A DNA stretch of 33,932 bases from an uncultured Bacteroidales bacterium (GCA_900316795.1 ONEF01000018.1:1-33932), one strand, 5' to 3'; positions 1-7,535 are shown, counted from the first letter of the stretch. A program made the numbers and translations. Notes: generated by a model from the letters alone, not told the origin.

Positions 1-1
1 C

Positions 2-355
2 GTTGCCCTGCTCATCGCTATCATCGGCATCATCGGCCTGGTGTTCTTTGAGACTCAGTTTATCCGCAAGGAGATTGCCGTGCGGCGCGTCAATGGCGCC
101 ACGGTGGGCAGTATCTTGCAGATGATCAACAAGAAATACTTGATAATGGCCGGTGCCAGCTTCGTGATTGCAGCGCCCGTCGCATACTGGCTGATGGCCG
201 CCTGGCGGAAGGGCTTTGCCTATCAATCTCCTGTGCCGGTGTGGATCTTCCTTGTGGCGCTGATCGCGGTCGCTGCCATTACCCTGGCCGTCGTTACGCT
301 CCAGAGCTGGAGAGCGGCCAATGCCAACCCTGTTGAATCGTTAAAGAATGAATAA
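2..355 (+). CDS. ABC transporter permease, FtsX/MacB type (3' end only)
   Basis: The gene enters from the left edge; the frame is open from base 2, so the 5' part lies outside. The visible 117 residues hold the last membrane segments of a large permease and the typical cytoplasmic loop with the pattern K-E-I-A-V-R-R-V-N-G-A. The end, NPVESLKNE, is nearly the same as the end of the permease at 1133-3487 and similar to that at 5132-7522, so it is a paralogue. Such permeases work as dimers with an ATPase such as the next gene, 21 bases downstream. Base composition is odd: bases 1-300 are about 58% G+C by hand count, against about 45-47% in sampled lines of the next two genes. This suggests a different origin or recombination. 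The family is well supported; the substrate is unknown. Confidence 0.88.
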   Translation, partial: VALLIAIIGIIGLVFFETQFIRKEIAVRRVNGATVGSILQMINKKYLIMAGASFVIAAPVAYWLMAAWRKGFAYQSPVPVWIFLVALIAVAAITLAVVTLQSWRAANANPVESLKNE

Positions 356-376
356 ACAATTAAATAACAACTCATT

Positions 377-1057
377 ATGATTAAAGTAAGCAATCTTTCA
401 AAGGTCTTCCGTACGGAAGAAATCGAGACCACTGCACTTGACGGTGTTTCATTTGAGATCAAACAAGGGGAGTTTGTGGCCATAATGGGGCCTTCCGGAT
501 GCGGAAAGTCAACCCTTCTGAACATCCTCGGCCTTCTGGACAATCCTACGGGCGGAAGCTATCAGCTTCTTGGAACCGAGGTGGCCAAGTTGAGGGAAAA
601 AGAGAGGACAAAATTCCGCAAGGGCAACATCGGGTTTGTTTTCCAGAGCTTCAACCTCATCGATGAACTTAATGTGTATGAGAACGTTGAACTTCCTCTA
701 AGGTATCTGAACATATCTGCATCGGAGAGGAAAAAGAGAGTTACCGAGATGCTCAAGAGGATGAATATCTCTCACCGTGCAAAGCACTTTCCTCAGCAGC
801 TTTCAGGAGGTCAGCAGCAGAGGGTTGCAATTGCCAGAGCCGTGGTTTCCAACCCTAAACTGATTCTGGCCGACGAGCCTACAGGAAACCTGGATTCAAA
901 GAACGGCAAGGAGGTCATGGATCTTCTGAGCGAACTCAACAAGGAAGGCACCACAATCGTGATGGTTACCCACTCCCAGAAAGACTCCACATTTGCCCAG
1001 AGGGTGATTGACCTGTTTGACGGACGTATAGTAAACGACGTTAAGAATCTGCTTTAA
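377..1057 (+). CDS. ABC transporter ATP-binding protein (LolD/MacB-like)
   Basis: A complete 226-residue ATPase that would power the neighbouring FtsX/MacB-type permeases. The Walker A motif GPSGCGKST is at residues 38-46, the signature LSGGQQQR at about 142-149, and Walker B LILADEP follows directly, with the D-loop sequence GNLDS. The switch histidine is in VTHS near residue 199. This is the usual layout of the MacB/LolD/BceA subfamily, which couples to permeases in mechanotransmission or export rather than classical import. It sits 21 bases after the first permease, and the remains of a permease start follow 8 bases later, so it looks like part of one transcript. No promoter of the TAnnTTTG kind is visible just before it. 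Substrate could be a lipoprotein, peptide or antimicrobial; the sequence does not decide. Confidence 0.93.
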   Translation: MIKVSNLSKVFRTEEIETTALDGVSFEIKQGEFVAIMGPSGCGKSTLLNILGLLDNPTGGSYQLLGTEVAKLREKERTKFRKGNIGFVFQSFNLIDELNVYENVELPLRYLNISASERKKRVTEMLKRMNISHRAKHFPQQLSGGQQQRVAIARAVVSNPKLILADEPTGNLDSKNGKEVMDLLSELNKEGTTIVMVTHSQKDSTFAQRVIDLFDGRIVNDVKNLL

Positions 1058-1065
1058 AGAATATT

Positions 1066-1119
1066 ATGAGAACATATCTCCGTTTCCTGAAGGAACACAA
1101 AAGAATGACTGTCGCTTAA
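1066..1119 (+). pseudogene. Possible remnant of an ABC permease N-terminus (17 codons)
   Basis: A 17-codon frame, MRTYLRFLKEHKRMTVA, starts 8 bases after the ATPase gene and stops 13 bases before the next permease, in another frame. It closely resembles the start of the permease at 5132 (MNSFLKFLGKNKLYAFIEA), that is, the short basic stretch before the first membrane segment. The following permease (from 1133) begins with only about ten residues before its first membrane segment. Two readings fit: the leftover start of a deleted permease gene, or a frameshifted original start of the gene at 1133. A short translated leader coupling the ATPase to the permease is also possible. Confidence 0.5.
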
Positions 1120-1132
1120 AAAACAGAATACA

Positions 1133-3487
1133 ATGAAAAGAAGAGATGTGCTGATGAAGGTTTTGTCTTTGGGGATAGGGCTTGCCGTCGGTATAGTGCT
1201 GATAGCCAAGGTGTGCTTTGAGCTTTCCTATGACAAGAGCTATCCGGAAGTGGAAAACATATACCGCATAAGGACCAAATACACGCATCAAGGTGAACTG
1301 CACGATTATTACAACGTAAGCGGTGCTGTTCCGTTTGGTTTCAAGAGCGAAGTTCCAGGGGTTGAGGAAGGAACCAGGACGACATCTCTTTTCTCAAATG
1401 AGAACTATGTCCTTGAAGACGGCAGCATAGTTGCTGCAAAACTTATATTGGCCGACTCGTGTTTCTTTAACATTTTTGACCGTCCGGCTCTTGCCGGAGA
1501 TTTAGGCCAGGCGTTGGCCAAGAGCTATACAGCTGTGGTGTCCAGGAGCTTTGCAGAGAAGATGGGAGGTGTTGCGCAGTGTATGGGCAAGACTCTCTTC
1601 AACGAGGATGCCAAAGACTTGAAGTTTACCGTGGAGGGCGTTTATGAGGATTTTCCTGAGAACGGAACGTTTGACTATGACATTCTCCTGAGTATGGAGA
1701 GCTTTTCCAAGCAAAGCACGGAGAACTGGATGGGTAATGACCGTTATCAGGGATATGTGAAACTCAGCGACGGTGTGGATCCGCATTCTCTTGACGATGC
1801 CATACGCAAGATGCAGGAAAAGCATCAGCCGATTGATGAGATTGAAAAGATGGGCTCCTCCCTTTGGTATTACCTGACCCCCTTTGACAAGATGCATACT
1901 TCAGACCCTGAAGTCAAGAACACGATACGGGTGTTGTCTGTAGTTGCCTTTCTTCTCGTGGTCATAAGCGTCCTCAATTATATTCTTGTCGTAATCTCCT
2001 CTATGGTAAAACGTTCCAGGGAGGTAGGAGTCATGAAGTGCTATGGCGCTGAGGGGAAGAACATCTACGGGATGCTTTTCCGGGAGGCTGCTGTCCACAT
2101 TCTGCTGTCTCTGTTTATTGCAGCAGCGCTTGTTTTTGCCGGCAGGGGAGTGGTTGAAAACCTTCTCGGAGTTTCTCCAAGGACACTTATGATACCCCAG
2201 AGCATTGCTGTAGTATGTGCTGTGGTGCTTGTGGTACTCGCGATATCGATAGTGGTTCCGGCAAGGCTTTACATGAGAGTTCCTGTATATGCTGCCCTGA
2301 AGAACTATACTGAAAACTCGAGGCGGTGGAAGATGATTCTGCTTGGCGTGCAGGTTTTCATTAACGTTTTCATGCTGTCTCTTCTCCTGGTGGTTTCCAG
2401 ACAATACAATGCCCTGTGCAATGCTGATCCGGGGTATAAGTATGACAACCTTTACTTCATAGGTCTTTATGATGGCGACAAAGATGCTCAGAAGAGAGTG
2501 GTTGAGGTTTTAAGGAAGATGCCTTCAGTGAAAGGTGTGGAGGCCTGCTACGCCCTCCCGTTTGAGCATTCCAGCGGAGACAACGTGTGGCTTCCGGACA
2601 AGGACATTGAACTGTTCAACATAGCAGACCAGTACGAGGCTACAGAAGGCTTCTATGACCTTATGGGAGTGGAATTCATAGAAGGACGCGCTCCCCGCGA
2701 TTCCTCGGAGGTTGCCGTTAGCGAGAGCTTCGTCAAGAAGATGTCTGAATTTGCAGACTGGAGCAGCGGTGCCGTGGGAAAGGTCGTGGACATAACAGGG
2801 CACAATTATGCAAAGCAAAGAGAAAACGGTGCCTATCTTTCAGGGTTTACAGTCAGCGGCGTATATAACGATATGAGAATCGGGAGTCTGGTAGAAGGGG
2901 ATGAGCGCCCAAGCGCCCGGTTCTATGGCTCCTTAGACAAGGACTACGGCTATATGCCATATATTCTGATCAAAGTGCAGGAAATGAACTCTGAGACATA
3001 CTCCCAGCTTACAGATGCTGTCTCCAAAGCCCTGGACGGACGGAATGTCAAGGTACATTCTTATGCGGAGAGCATGAGAAAAGCCTACGAAGACAGCCGT
3101 AAGATGCGAAACACCATATTTGCCGGTGCTGTAGTAACGCTGCTTGTCGCCATCCTGGGCCTGATAGGCTTTGTAAGAGACGAATCCCAGAGGCGAAGCA
3201 AGGAGATGGCAATCCGCAAGATAAACGGTGCCTCTGCAAAAGACATCCACAGGTATATGCAGGCAGACATTATCCGGATTTCCGTCATTGTGGCTGCCCT
3301 GGCTTCTGCCGCAGCTTTCCTGATTGCCCGCAAATGGCTGGAACAGTTTGCAGAAAGAATCTCATTGTCGCCGATATACTTTCTTGTTGCCGCTGTCGTG
3401 GTCATCCTTGTCGTGATTGCAGTGGTAGCCATTTCATCGCTGAGGATCGTTAATTCCAACCCTGTTGATTCATTGAAGAATGAATAG
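1133..3487 (+). CDS. ABC transporter permease, FtsX/MacB type (784 aa)
   Basis: A full-length large permease. The order is a first membrane segment at residues about 11-28 (LSLGIGLAVGIVLIAKV), a periplasmic MacB-like domain, three membrane segments at about residues 265-380 with a short basic loop (KRSREVGVMKCYGAEGKNI), then a membrane segment near 400-420, a second periplasmic domain, and three final segments with the loop RRSKEMAIRKINGASAKDI. This duplicated 8-segment plan is typical of Bacteroidales permeases of this class. The N-terminus is short compared with the permease at 5132, see the possible remnant at 1066-1119. It ends in NPVDSLKNE like the permease at the left edge. It probably pairs with the ATPase at 377-1057. 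No clear Shine-Dalgarno sequence is seen; ATG 1133 is the first usable start in the open frame. Substrate unknown. Confidence 0.9.
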   Translation: MKRRDVLMKVLSLGIGLAVGIVLIAKVCFELSYDKSYPEVENIYRIRTKYTHQGELHDYYNVSGAVPFGFKSEVPGVEEGTRTTSLFSNENYVLEDGSIVAAKLILADSCFFNIFDRPALAGDLGQALAKSYTAVVSRSFAEKMGGVAQCMGKTLFNEDAKDLKFTVEGVYEDFPENGTFDYDILLSMESFSKQSTENWMGNDRYQGYVKLSDGVDPHSLDDAIRKMQEKHQPIDEIEKMGSSLWYYLTPFDKMHTSDPEVKNTIRVLSVVAFLLVVISVLNYILVVISSMVKRSREVGVMKCYGAEGKNIYGMLFREAAVHILLSLFIAAALVFAGRGVVENLLGVSPRTLMIPQSIAVVCAVVLVVLAISIVVPARLYMRVPVYAALKNYTENSRRWKMILLGVQVFINVFMLSLLLVVSRQYNALCNADPGYKYDNLYFIGLYDGDKDAQKRVVEVLRKMPSVKGVEACYALPFEHSSGDNVWLPDKDIELFNIADQYEATEGFYDLMGVEFIEGRAPRDSSEVAVSESFVKKMSEFADWSSGAVGKVVDITGHNYAKQRENGAYLSGFTVSGVYNDMRIGSLVEGDERPSARFYGSLDKDYGYMPYILIKVQEMNSETYSQLTDAVSKALDGRNVKVHSYAESMRKAYEDSRKMRNTIFAGAVVTLLVAILGLIGFVRDESQRRSKEMAIRKINGASAKDIHRYMQADIIRISVIVAALASAAAFLIARKWLEQFAERISLSPIYFLVAAVVVILVVIAVVAISSLRIVNSNPVDSLKNE

Positions 3488-3500
3488 TTTATTATATTTG
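3473..3500 (+). promoter_or_regulatory. Candidate promoter for the lipoprotein gene at 3544
   Basis: The octamer TATATTTG at 3493-3500 matches the Bacteroidetes -7 consensus TAnnTTTG exactly. A TTG at 3473-3475, 17 bases upstream, may be the -33 element (usual spacing 19-21, so this is weak). Transcription would start near 3504, giving a leader of about 40 bases. It overlaps the end of the preceding permease gene. Confidence 0.5.
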
Positions 3501-3543
3501 CGGCCCGTGTTTTGGCATTGTGTGGTTATAGAAACGAATCTAT

Positions 3544-4035
3544 ATGAAGACATTGAGAAATGTAATATGTGCGGTGCTGCTGTTGACAGGGCTGTGCGGA
3601 TGTGAGAAAACTTTTACGGAAATTAATCTTGACAACTTGGAAGGTTCTTGGCAGAAGGAATATGCAAAGGGAGTCCAGGATGCGGGATTGGTGATATGGA
3701 CCTTTTCAGATAACAACAATCCGGACAGTAAGGATTGGCTGACATTGGACATATATGTCTCTGACATGTTTACCGGAGACTCTGAGGCCAAGTATATTTA
3801 CCGTCCCCACCAGAACGGCTATCCAGGCGTAGGCAGTTCAACACCGGAGTTGTATCTCTATGAATCAGACCATGATTTCATGGCAGAGGACGGGAAGATA
3901 GCCTTTACTCCCGCGGCACGTTATTATGTCAAGGAATGTACCAAAGACAAGCTTGTCCTTCAGCGCATTGAGGTGAATGTGGATGGAGCGAATCTATTGG
4001 AAGGCGATGTAGCTTTCAGGAGAGTCAAGCCCTGA
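3544..4035 (+). CDS. Small lipoprotein, hypothetical, possibly lipocalin-like
   Basis: A 163-residue protein with a lipoprotein signal peptide: charged start, hydrophobic core and lipobox LCGC with the cysteine at residue 20. It should be exported and lipid-anchored. The mature part begins with a region NLEGSWQKEY and has alternating short strands rich in aromatic residues, ending in VAFRRVKP. The early G-x-W and the later beta-rich pattern recall lipocalin-like lipoproteins of Bacteroidales, but I do not recognise a defined family. It has its own promoter candidate (TATATTTG at 3493) and a hairpin followed by T residues just after the stop. Its place between two permease genes suggests a role with the ABC system, but this is inference only. 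Confidence 0.8.
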   Translation: MKTLRNVICAVLLLTGLCGCEKTFTEINLDNLEGSWQKEYAKGVQDAGLVIWTFSDNNNPDSKDWLTLDIYVSDMFTGDSEAKYIYRPHQNGYPGVGSSTPELYLYESDHDFMAEDGKIAFTPAARYYVKECTKDKLVLQRIEVNVDGANLLEGDVAFRRVKP

Positions 4036-4048
4036 TCTCATGGATGAG

Positions 4049-4076
4049 GTCATCACAAATTGTGATGACATATTTT
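4049..4076 (+). terminator. Intrinsic terminator of the lipoprotein gene
   Basis: GTCATCACA at 4049-4057 and TGTGATGAC at 4061-4069 form a perfect 9-bp stem with a 3-base loop, followed by ATATTTTT. It starts 13 bases after the lipoprotein stop codon. A smaller inverted repeat, CTCAT-GG-ATGAG (4037-4048), lies directly before it. It sits between two convergent genes. Confidence 0.72.
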
Positions 4077-4123
4077 TCCATTCTTGGACAGTTAACTGGA
4101 ACATAAAATCAGGAGGAAATCTT

Positions 4124-4663
4124 TTAAGATTTCTTTTGACTGCCTGGTTTAATGTGCATGTCCCATCCGAAGCGTTTGAAAATCTCTTTTGCAAAAGACA
4201 TTTCTTTGGACGGAATAGTTACTTCTACAGTAGTTGTTGTGCCATAAGTTTCTTCCGGTTCATTGAGAGTTGCAAGATGCCTTTCAGATGGGCTAGGGTA
4301 TTTTTTAGGTATTGTCTTTTGCTCTGGAGTATAGTTGGCGACAGCTTCCGCAAGGGCTTTCTTTACAAAAGCGTTTATGGAGATGTTTTCCTCGGCGGCA
4401 AGGTTAGCAATATCCCTGTGAGTTGAAGGCGCAATTCTTATGTTGAAGGTGCCGGTATAGCTCTTTTCTGGCTTTACTCCCTGGTCTTCACAAAATATAA
4501 GGTAATCGTCAACAGCTTCATGAAATGCATCTGTTATTTCCGTCACAGATTCTCCTTCATAATTGACAAGATCATCGATGCCTTCCAGCTTTCCAAAGAA
4601 AACCTTATCCGGTTCGCTATAGTTTACAGAACCAATGTAACCTTTGTATTTGAGTGTATTCAT
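4124..4663 (-). CDS. HicB-like antitoxin with a C-terminal extension
   Basis: A 179-residue protein, second gene of a toxin-antitoxin pair. Residues about 1-60 (YKGYIGSVNYSEPDKVFFGK, then YEGESVTEITDAFHEAVDDYL) are the HicB domain, a degraded RNase-H-like fold that binds and blocks HicA. Residues about 70-110 (FNIRIAPSTHRDIANLAAE, SINAFVKKAL) form a ribbon-helix-helix DNA-binding part, expected to repress its own promoter. Most proteins of this type end near residue 115. Here about 65 more residues follow, with a conserved-looking block VEVTIPSKEMSFAKEIFKRFGW that resembles short antitoxin-like peptides of Bacteroidales. Only two bases separate the upstream HicA stop from this start. The orientation is opposite to the surrounding ABC genes and the region is more A+T-rich, which suits an inserted module. 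Confidence 0.85.
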   Translation of the reverse strand: MNTLKYKGYIGSVNYSEPDKVFFGKLEGIDDLVNYEGESVTEITDAFHEAVDDYLIFCEDQGVKPEKSYTGTFNIRIAPSTHRDIANLAAEENISINAFVKKALAEAVANYTPEQKTIPKKYPSPSERHLATLNEPEETYGTTTTVEVTIPSKEMSFAKEIFKRFGWDMHIKPGSQKKS

Positions 4664-4665
4664 AA

Positions 4666-4920
4666 TTAGATGTTTTTGTTTCTTTTCAGTTTTTCAAGTA
4701 TGTCCTTCAATGCATATGATTTAAGAGTATTACCGGGGTGTGGCATGTGAAGCAAAATTTTCCGTTTTTGGCTATCAATGAACATAACCCTCGATCCCGA
4801 TGTTCTACCCTTGTTGGATTTTGTATATCCGAACGAGGTTAAAAGCCTTTCCGCCTCTGCAAACGTGAAGTCTGTGGGCATACCTTTTAATCTTTCAAGT
4901 AGTTTCTCCTTAGTTCCCAT
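4666..4920 (-). CDS. HicA-like mRNA interferase toxin
   Basis: An 84-residue protein of the HicA family, small double-stranded-RNA-binding-like toxins that cleave or block mRNA when free. The order fits: helix KEKLLERLKG, then DFTFAEAERLLTSFGY, the loop with GRTSGSRVMF, and HMPHPGNTLKSYALKDILEKL at the end. In HicA the catalytic histidine usually sits in a G-S-H motif; here that site reads G-S-R, with histidines at HMPHPG instead. This is common in the longer HicA-like branch, so activity cannot be judged. ATG at 4920 is chosen because the KEKLLERL stretch belongs to the family. The gene precedes the antitoxin by two bases. The predicted transcription start lies at or one base before the ATG, so the message may be leaderless. 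Confidence 0.85.
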   Translation of the reverse strand: MGTKEKLLERLKGMPTDFTFAEAERLLTSFGYTKSNKGRTSGSRVMFIDSQKRKILLHMPHPGNTLKSYALKDILEKLKRNKNI

Positions 4921-4924
4921 ACTG

Positions 4925-4956
4925 CAAATGTAACTAAATAATAGTTACAAAGCAAA
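4925..4956 (-). promoter_or_regulatory. Promoter of the HicAB pair
   Basis: Read on the minus strand, TACATTTG occupies 4932-4925 (exact -7 consensus) and TTTG lies at 4956-4953, exactly 20 bases upstream, the standard -33 spacing. The start of transcription would fall near 4921, right at the ATG at 4920. The best promoter match in the left half of the window. Confidence 0.72.
4929..4949. promoter_or_regulatory. Candidate HicB operator palindrome
   Basis: TGTAACT at 4929-4935 and AGTTACA at 4943-4949 are a perfect inverted repeat with a 7-base A/T spacer. It overlaps the -7 element and lies between -7 and -33 of the HicAB promoter, the expected place for autorepression by the ribbon-helix-helix part of HicB. 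Confidence 0.6.
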
Positions 4957-5013
4957 ATAATTATTCAATCTTTTTTATTAGTATTTGGCCCTTCTGTAAA
5001 TAATTCGGTCTGT

Positions 5014-5030
5014 TGTAAAAAAAGTTTACA
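5014..5030. promoter_or_regulatory. Candidate enhancer site for the sigma-54 regulator
   Basis: TGTAAA at 5014-5019 and TTTACA at 5025-5030 form a perfect inverted repeat with a 5-base spacer; a further half-site TGTAAA is at 4995-5000. The centre is about 66 bases upstream of the GG of a possible -24/-12 element at 5086-5102, a typical enhancer distance for NtrC-type regulators such as the one encoded at 7550. It could instead be a second HicB site, since both palindromes share TGTAA/TTACA ends. Confidence 0.4.
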
Positions 5031-5085
5031 GCGGAACTTTTTGTTGCTTTTTGATAAGCATCATATAATCAATGGTTTATAATGT

Positions 5086-5102
5086 ATGGCACATTTAATG
5101 AT
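5086..5102 (+). promoter_or_regulatory. Imperfect sigma-54 (-24/-12) promoter candidate
   Basis: ATGGCAC at 5086-5092 fits the -24 block. After the right 5-base spacer the -12 block reads ATGA instead of TTGC, so the normally invariant C is A. The distance to the ATG at 5132 is suitable, and no TAnnTTTG element is visible in 5031-5131. A second near match, CGGAAC then TTGC (5032-5047), has a spacer one base too long. Confidence 0.35.
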
Positions 5103-5131
5103 TCTTGTTGTATGACATAACTCAATATTTT

Positions 5132-7522
5132 ATGAACAGCTTTTTGAAATTTCTGGGTAAAAACAAGCTGTATGCTTTCATAGAGGCATTGGGGCTTGTA
5201 GTGAGCCTTACGTTTGTGATATTGATAGGAAGCTATGTCTGGCAGCAGTACGATGTGGCGCACGAAAACCCGGACGGGGACAGGATCTACGGACTGGGAC
5301 GGGACGACCTGCTTGCGATGAGCTGGTGGGACAAGGAAGCTCTGGACAGCATACCTGGAGTTGAGAGCATCACCAGAATCGGCGACAATGGAAGTGAAAT
5401 CCTCAAGTTCTCCGACAAGATTGTAATGGGCCGCTCCTGCGAGATAGACTCCAACTTCTTCAGCATTTTCAACTACAAGATACTGGAAGGAGACCTTCAG
5501 GATTTCCAGAGTGGAGGCGCTGTTCTGGTCAGCAGGAGGTTTGCTTCAATGATAGATGACGGAAACGGGGTCGTCGGGAGGACGATTGGAAGGACTGTAG
5601 GAGAGGAAGATGGAGCTCCTACATACAAAGATTATGTGATTGGAGGAATCGTTGAAGACCTTGACAATACGCTTGTGATGTATTATGACATCTTCTTTTC
5701 CGCGGCAAAGAGTTCTTATGCAACTGACGGAACTCCTTTCCAGAGCTACGGCTCCCATCTGTCTGTGATCAAACGCAAAAAAGAAGTTGACGAGCAGACC
5801 TTCAAGGACAACATACTTGACAAATGCTACCAGAACTACACGTTCTTCAAGAAGGAGAACAACGATTTCAAACTCTACAACTACAGCCAGATGTATTTCC
5901 ACAAGGCTTCTTATATGCTCAGGAGTGCAGACAAGACACTGCTGGCCTTGCTTACCATAGTGGTGCTTCTCCTTCTGGCTTCAGCAATAATCAACTATGT
6001 AAACCTCAACGTGGCTCTTGTCAGAAAAAGATCCAGGGAAATGGCAACCCGCAGGCTGCACGGTGCAACAAGAGGCAGCGTAGCTTGGAAGTACATCTCT
6101 GAATCACTTGTGTTCACGGCAGTATGCTTCTTGCTTGCCATAGTGCTGGCTTATCTATTGGTTCCGTTCATGAATTCGCTTCTTTCAGGGAATTATCAGG
6201 ATGGGCAGCAGGTTGTAGGACTGAGGTTTATCCTGGATTTCAAATATGTGGCGGCTTATGTGCTGGCTGTTCTTGTGTTTGGAACCCTTGCAGGGTTGCT
6301 GCCTGCATTGGAGGCGTCCAGAACAAAGCCTATTGACATTATCAGGGGGACCTATGCCAGAAGAAGCCGGATGCTGCTCGGCAAGTTCTTCATTGTCTTC
6401 CAGAATATTATATCTGTGGTGCTGATAGCCCTTGCTCTTGTGATGGAGATGCAGATGAAGCATCTGATGCAAAGGCCTATGAACTTTACATCAGACAATC
6501 TGTTTGTGCTTGCCGGTCCGAGTAGTGTGGATAAGATGAGACCGTTTGAGGAGAAACTGAGAAAGCTTCCGTTTGTTGAAGAGATAGGCTATGGCAGGGG
6601 GTTCCCGGGCAACATAAACTGGAGTATCGGCAGGAAGATGGATGTGGGTGGAGAGACCAGGGAAGTGAATTTGAACTTGATAGGATGTGATTCCACTTAC
6701 TTCCGCCTGCTTGGCTTCAAGGTGCTGGAAGACTTCAACCGCCCTCTTTCCAATTCTCTGTGGCTAAGCCAGACAGCCTACCGTGCCGCAGGGTTTACAA
6801 GCGATGAAGAAGCTTCAAACTTTGCCCGTACTATGAGAATGAACAATATGAGTGCAGATTATGTAGGCGGCATTTTTGAGGATACTCCGGCAGACCGGGT
6901 GGAGGCTTCTGAAGATAACGGTAGCATAGGAGTTCTAGTGCAATATCCGGAGAATCTTCATTATGCCTGTGACCCTCTCATAAAGGTCACTCCAACAGTG
7001 GACAAAGATTACGCGGAGAAGGCTATAATGGATGCATACAAAGAATATATGGAAGAGGCTCACGGTTTTTCCAACGAGCCTTATATGAAAGGGTTCCTCA
7101 GTGACATCCTCAACCGGGAGATGGCTTCAGCCGTCAACACTATGAGGCTTCTGGAGCTGTTCATGGTCCTTGCTGTGATGATCTCACTTTTGGGCCTGCT
7201 TGCAATGAGCACCTACTACAGCGCTGAGAATACAAAGCAGATAGCTGTGCGCAAGGTATTCGGGAGCGATGTCCGGAAGGAGACGCTCCGATCCGTGAAG
7301 GAGTATATTGTGCTTGTCTTCATCGCGATAATAATAGGACTTCCGATTGCCTGGTACCTTAGCCAGAGGTATCTGGAGCAGTATTCTTACAGGATAACAG
7401 GGGTTGTTCTCCCGCTTGCGGCAGCGGTGGTCATAACTCTTGTATTTGCCTCGGCATCAGTGCTCTGGCAGGTTCTCAAATCCGCCAGGGCCAATCCGGC
7501 TGTTGAATTGAAAAAAGACTGA
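5132..7522 (+). CDS. ABC transporter permease, FtsX/MacB type (796 aa)
   Basis: A full-length permease of the same plan as the one at 1133: short basic N-terminus (MNSFLKFLGKNKLYAFIEA), a first membrane segment, periplasmic domain, three membrane segments around residues 270-400 with the loop RKRSREMATRRLHGATRGSV, a central membrane segment, second periplasmic domain, and three last segments with KQIAVRKVFGSDVRKE. It ends NPAVELKKD. The frame is open a little further up and allows a TTG start at 5105, but ATG 5132 matches the family's start and is preferred. It is followed, 27 bases after its stop, by a response regulator and a kinase, so they may share a transcript. The upstream 211 bases carry the HicAB promoter, a palindrome and a possible -24/-12 element. 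Substrate unknown; role in envelope stress or peptide resistance is inference. Confidence 0.9.
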   Translation: MNSFLKFLGKNKLYAFIEALGLVVSLTFVILIGSYVWQQYDVAHENPDGDRIYGLGRDDLLAMSWWDKEALDSIPGVESITRIGDNGSEILKFSDKIVMGRSCEIDSNFFSIFNYKILEGDLQDFQSGGAVLVSRRFASMIDDGNGVVGRTIGRTVGEEDGAPTYKDYVIGGIVEDLDNTLVMYYDIFFSAAKSSYATDGTPFQSYGSHLSVIKRKKEVDEQTFKDNILDKCYQNYTFFKKENNDFKLYNYSQMYFHKASYMLRSADKTLLALLTIVVLLLLASAIINYVNLNVALVRKRSREMATRRLHGATRGSVAWKYISESLVFTAVCFLLAIVLAYLLVPFMNSLLSGNYQDGQQVVGLRFILDFKYVAAYVLAVLVFGTLAGLLPALEASRTKPIDIIRGTYARRSRMLLGKFFIVFQNIISVVLIALALVMEMQMKHLMQRPMNFTSDNLFVLAGPSSVDKMRPFEEKLRKLPFVEEIGYGRGFPGNINWSIGRKMDVGGETREVNLNLIGCDSTYFRLLGFKVLEDFNRPLSNSLWLSQTAYRAAGFTSDEEASNFARTMRMNNMSADYVGGIFEDTPADRVEASEDNGSIGVLVQYPENLHYACDPLIKVTPTVDKDYAEKAIMDAYKEYMEEAHGFSNEPYMKGFLSDILNREMASAVNTMRLLELFMVLAVMISLLGLLAMSTYYSAENTKQIAVRKVFGSDVRKETLRSVKEYIVLVFIAIIIGLPIAWYLSQRYLEQYSYRITGVVLPLAAAVVITLVFASASVLWQVLKSARANPAVELKKD

Positions 7523-7535
7523 ACCTGAAAAATTG

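Noticed and set aside
3501..3535. TTGGCA near 3512 as a sigma-54 promoter for the lipoprotein
   Set aside because: No TTGC at the needed distance, while a perfect -7 element lies at 3493.
4040..4426. 128-codon plus-strand frame opposite the HicB gene
   Set aside because: It lies fully across from a clear HicB-like gene, has no family resemblance, and its start overlaps the terminator hairpin.
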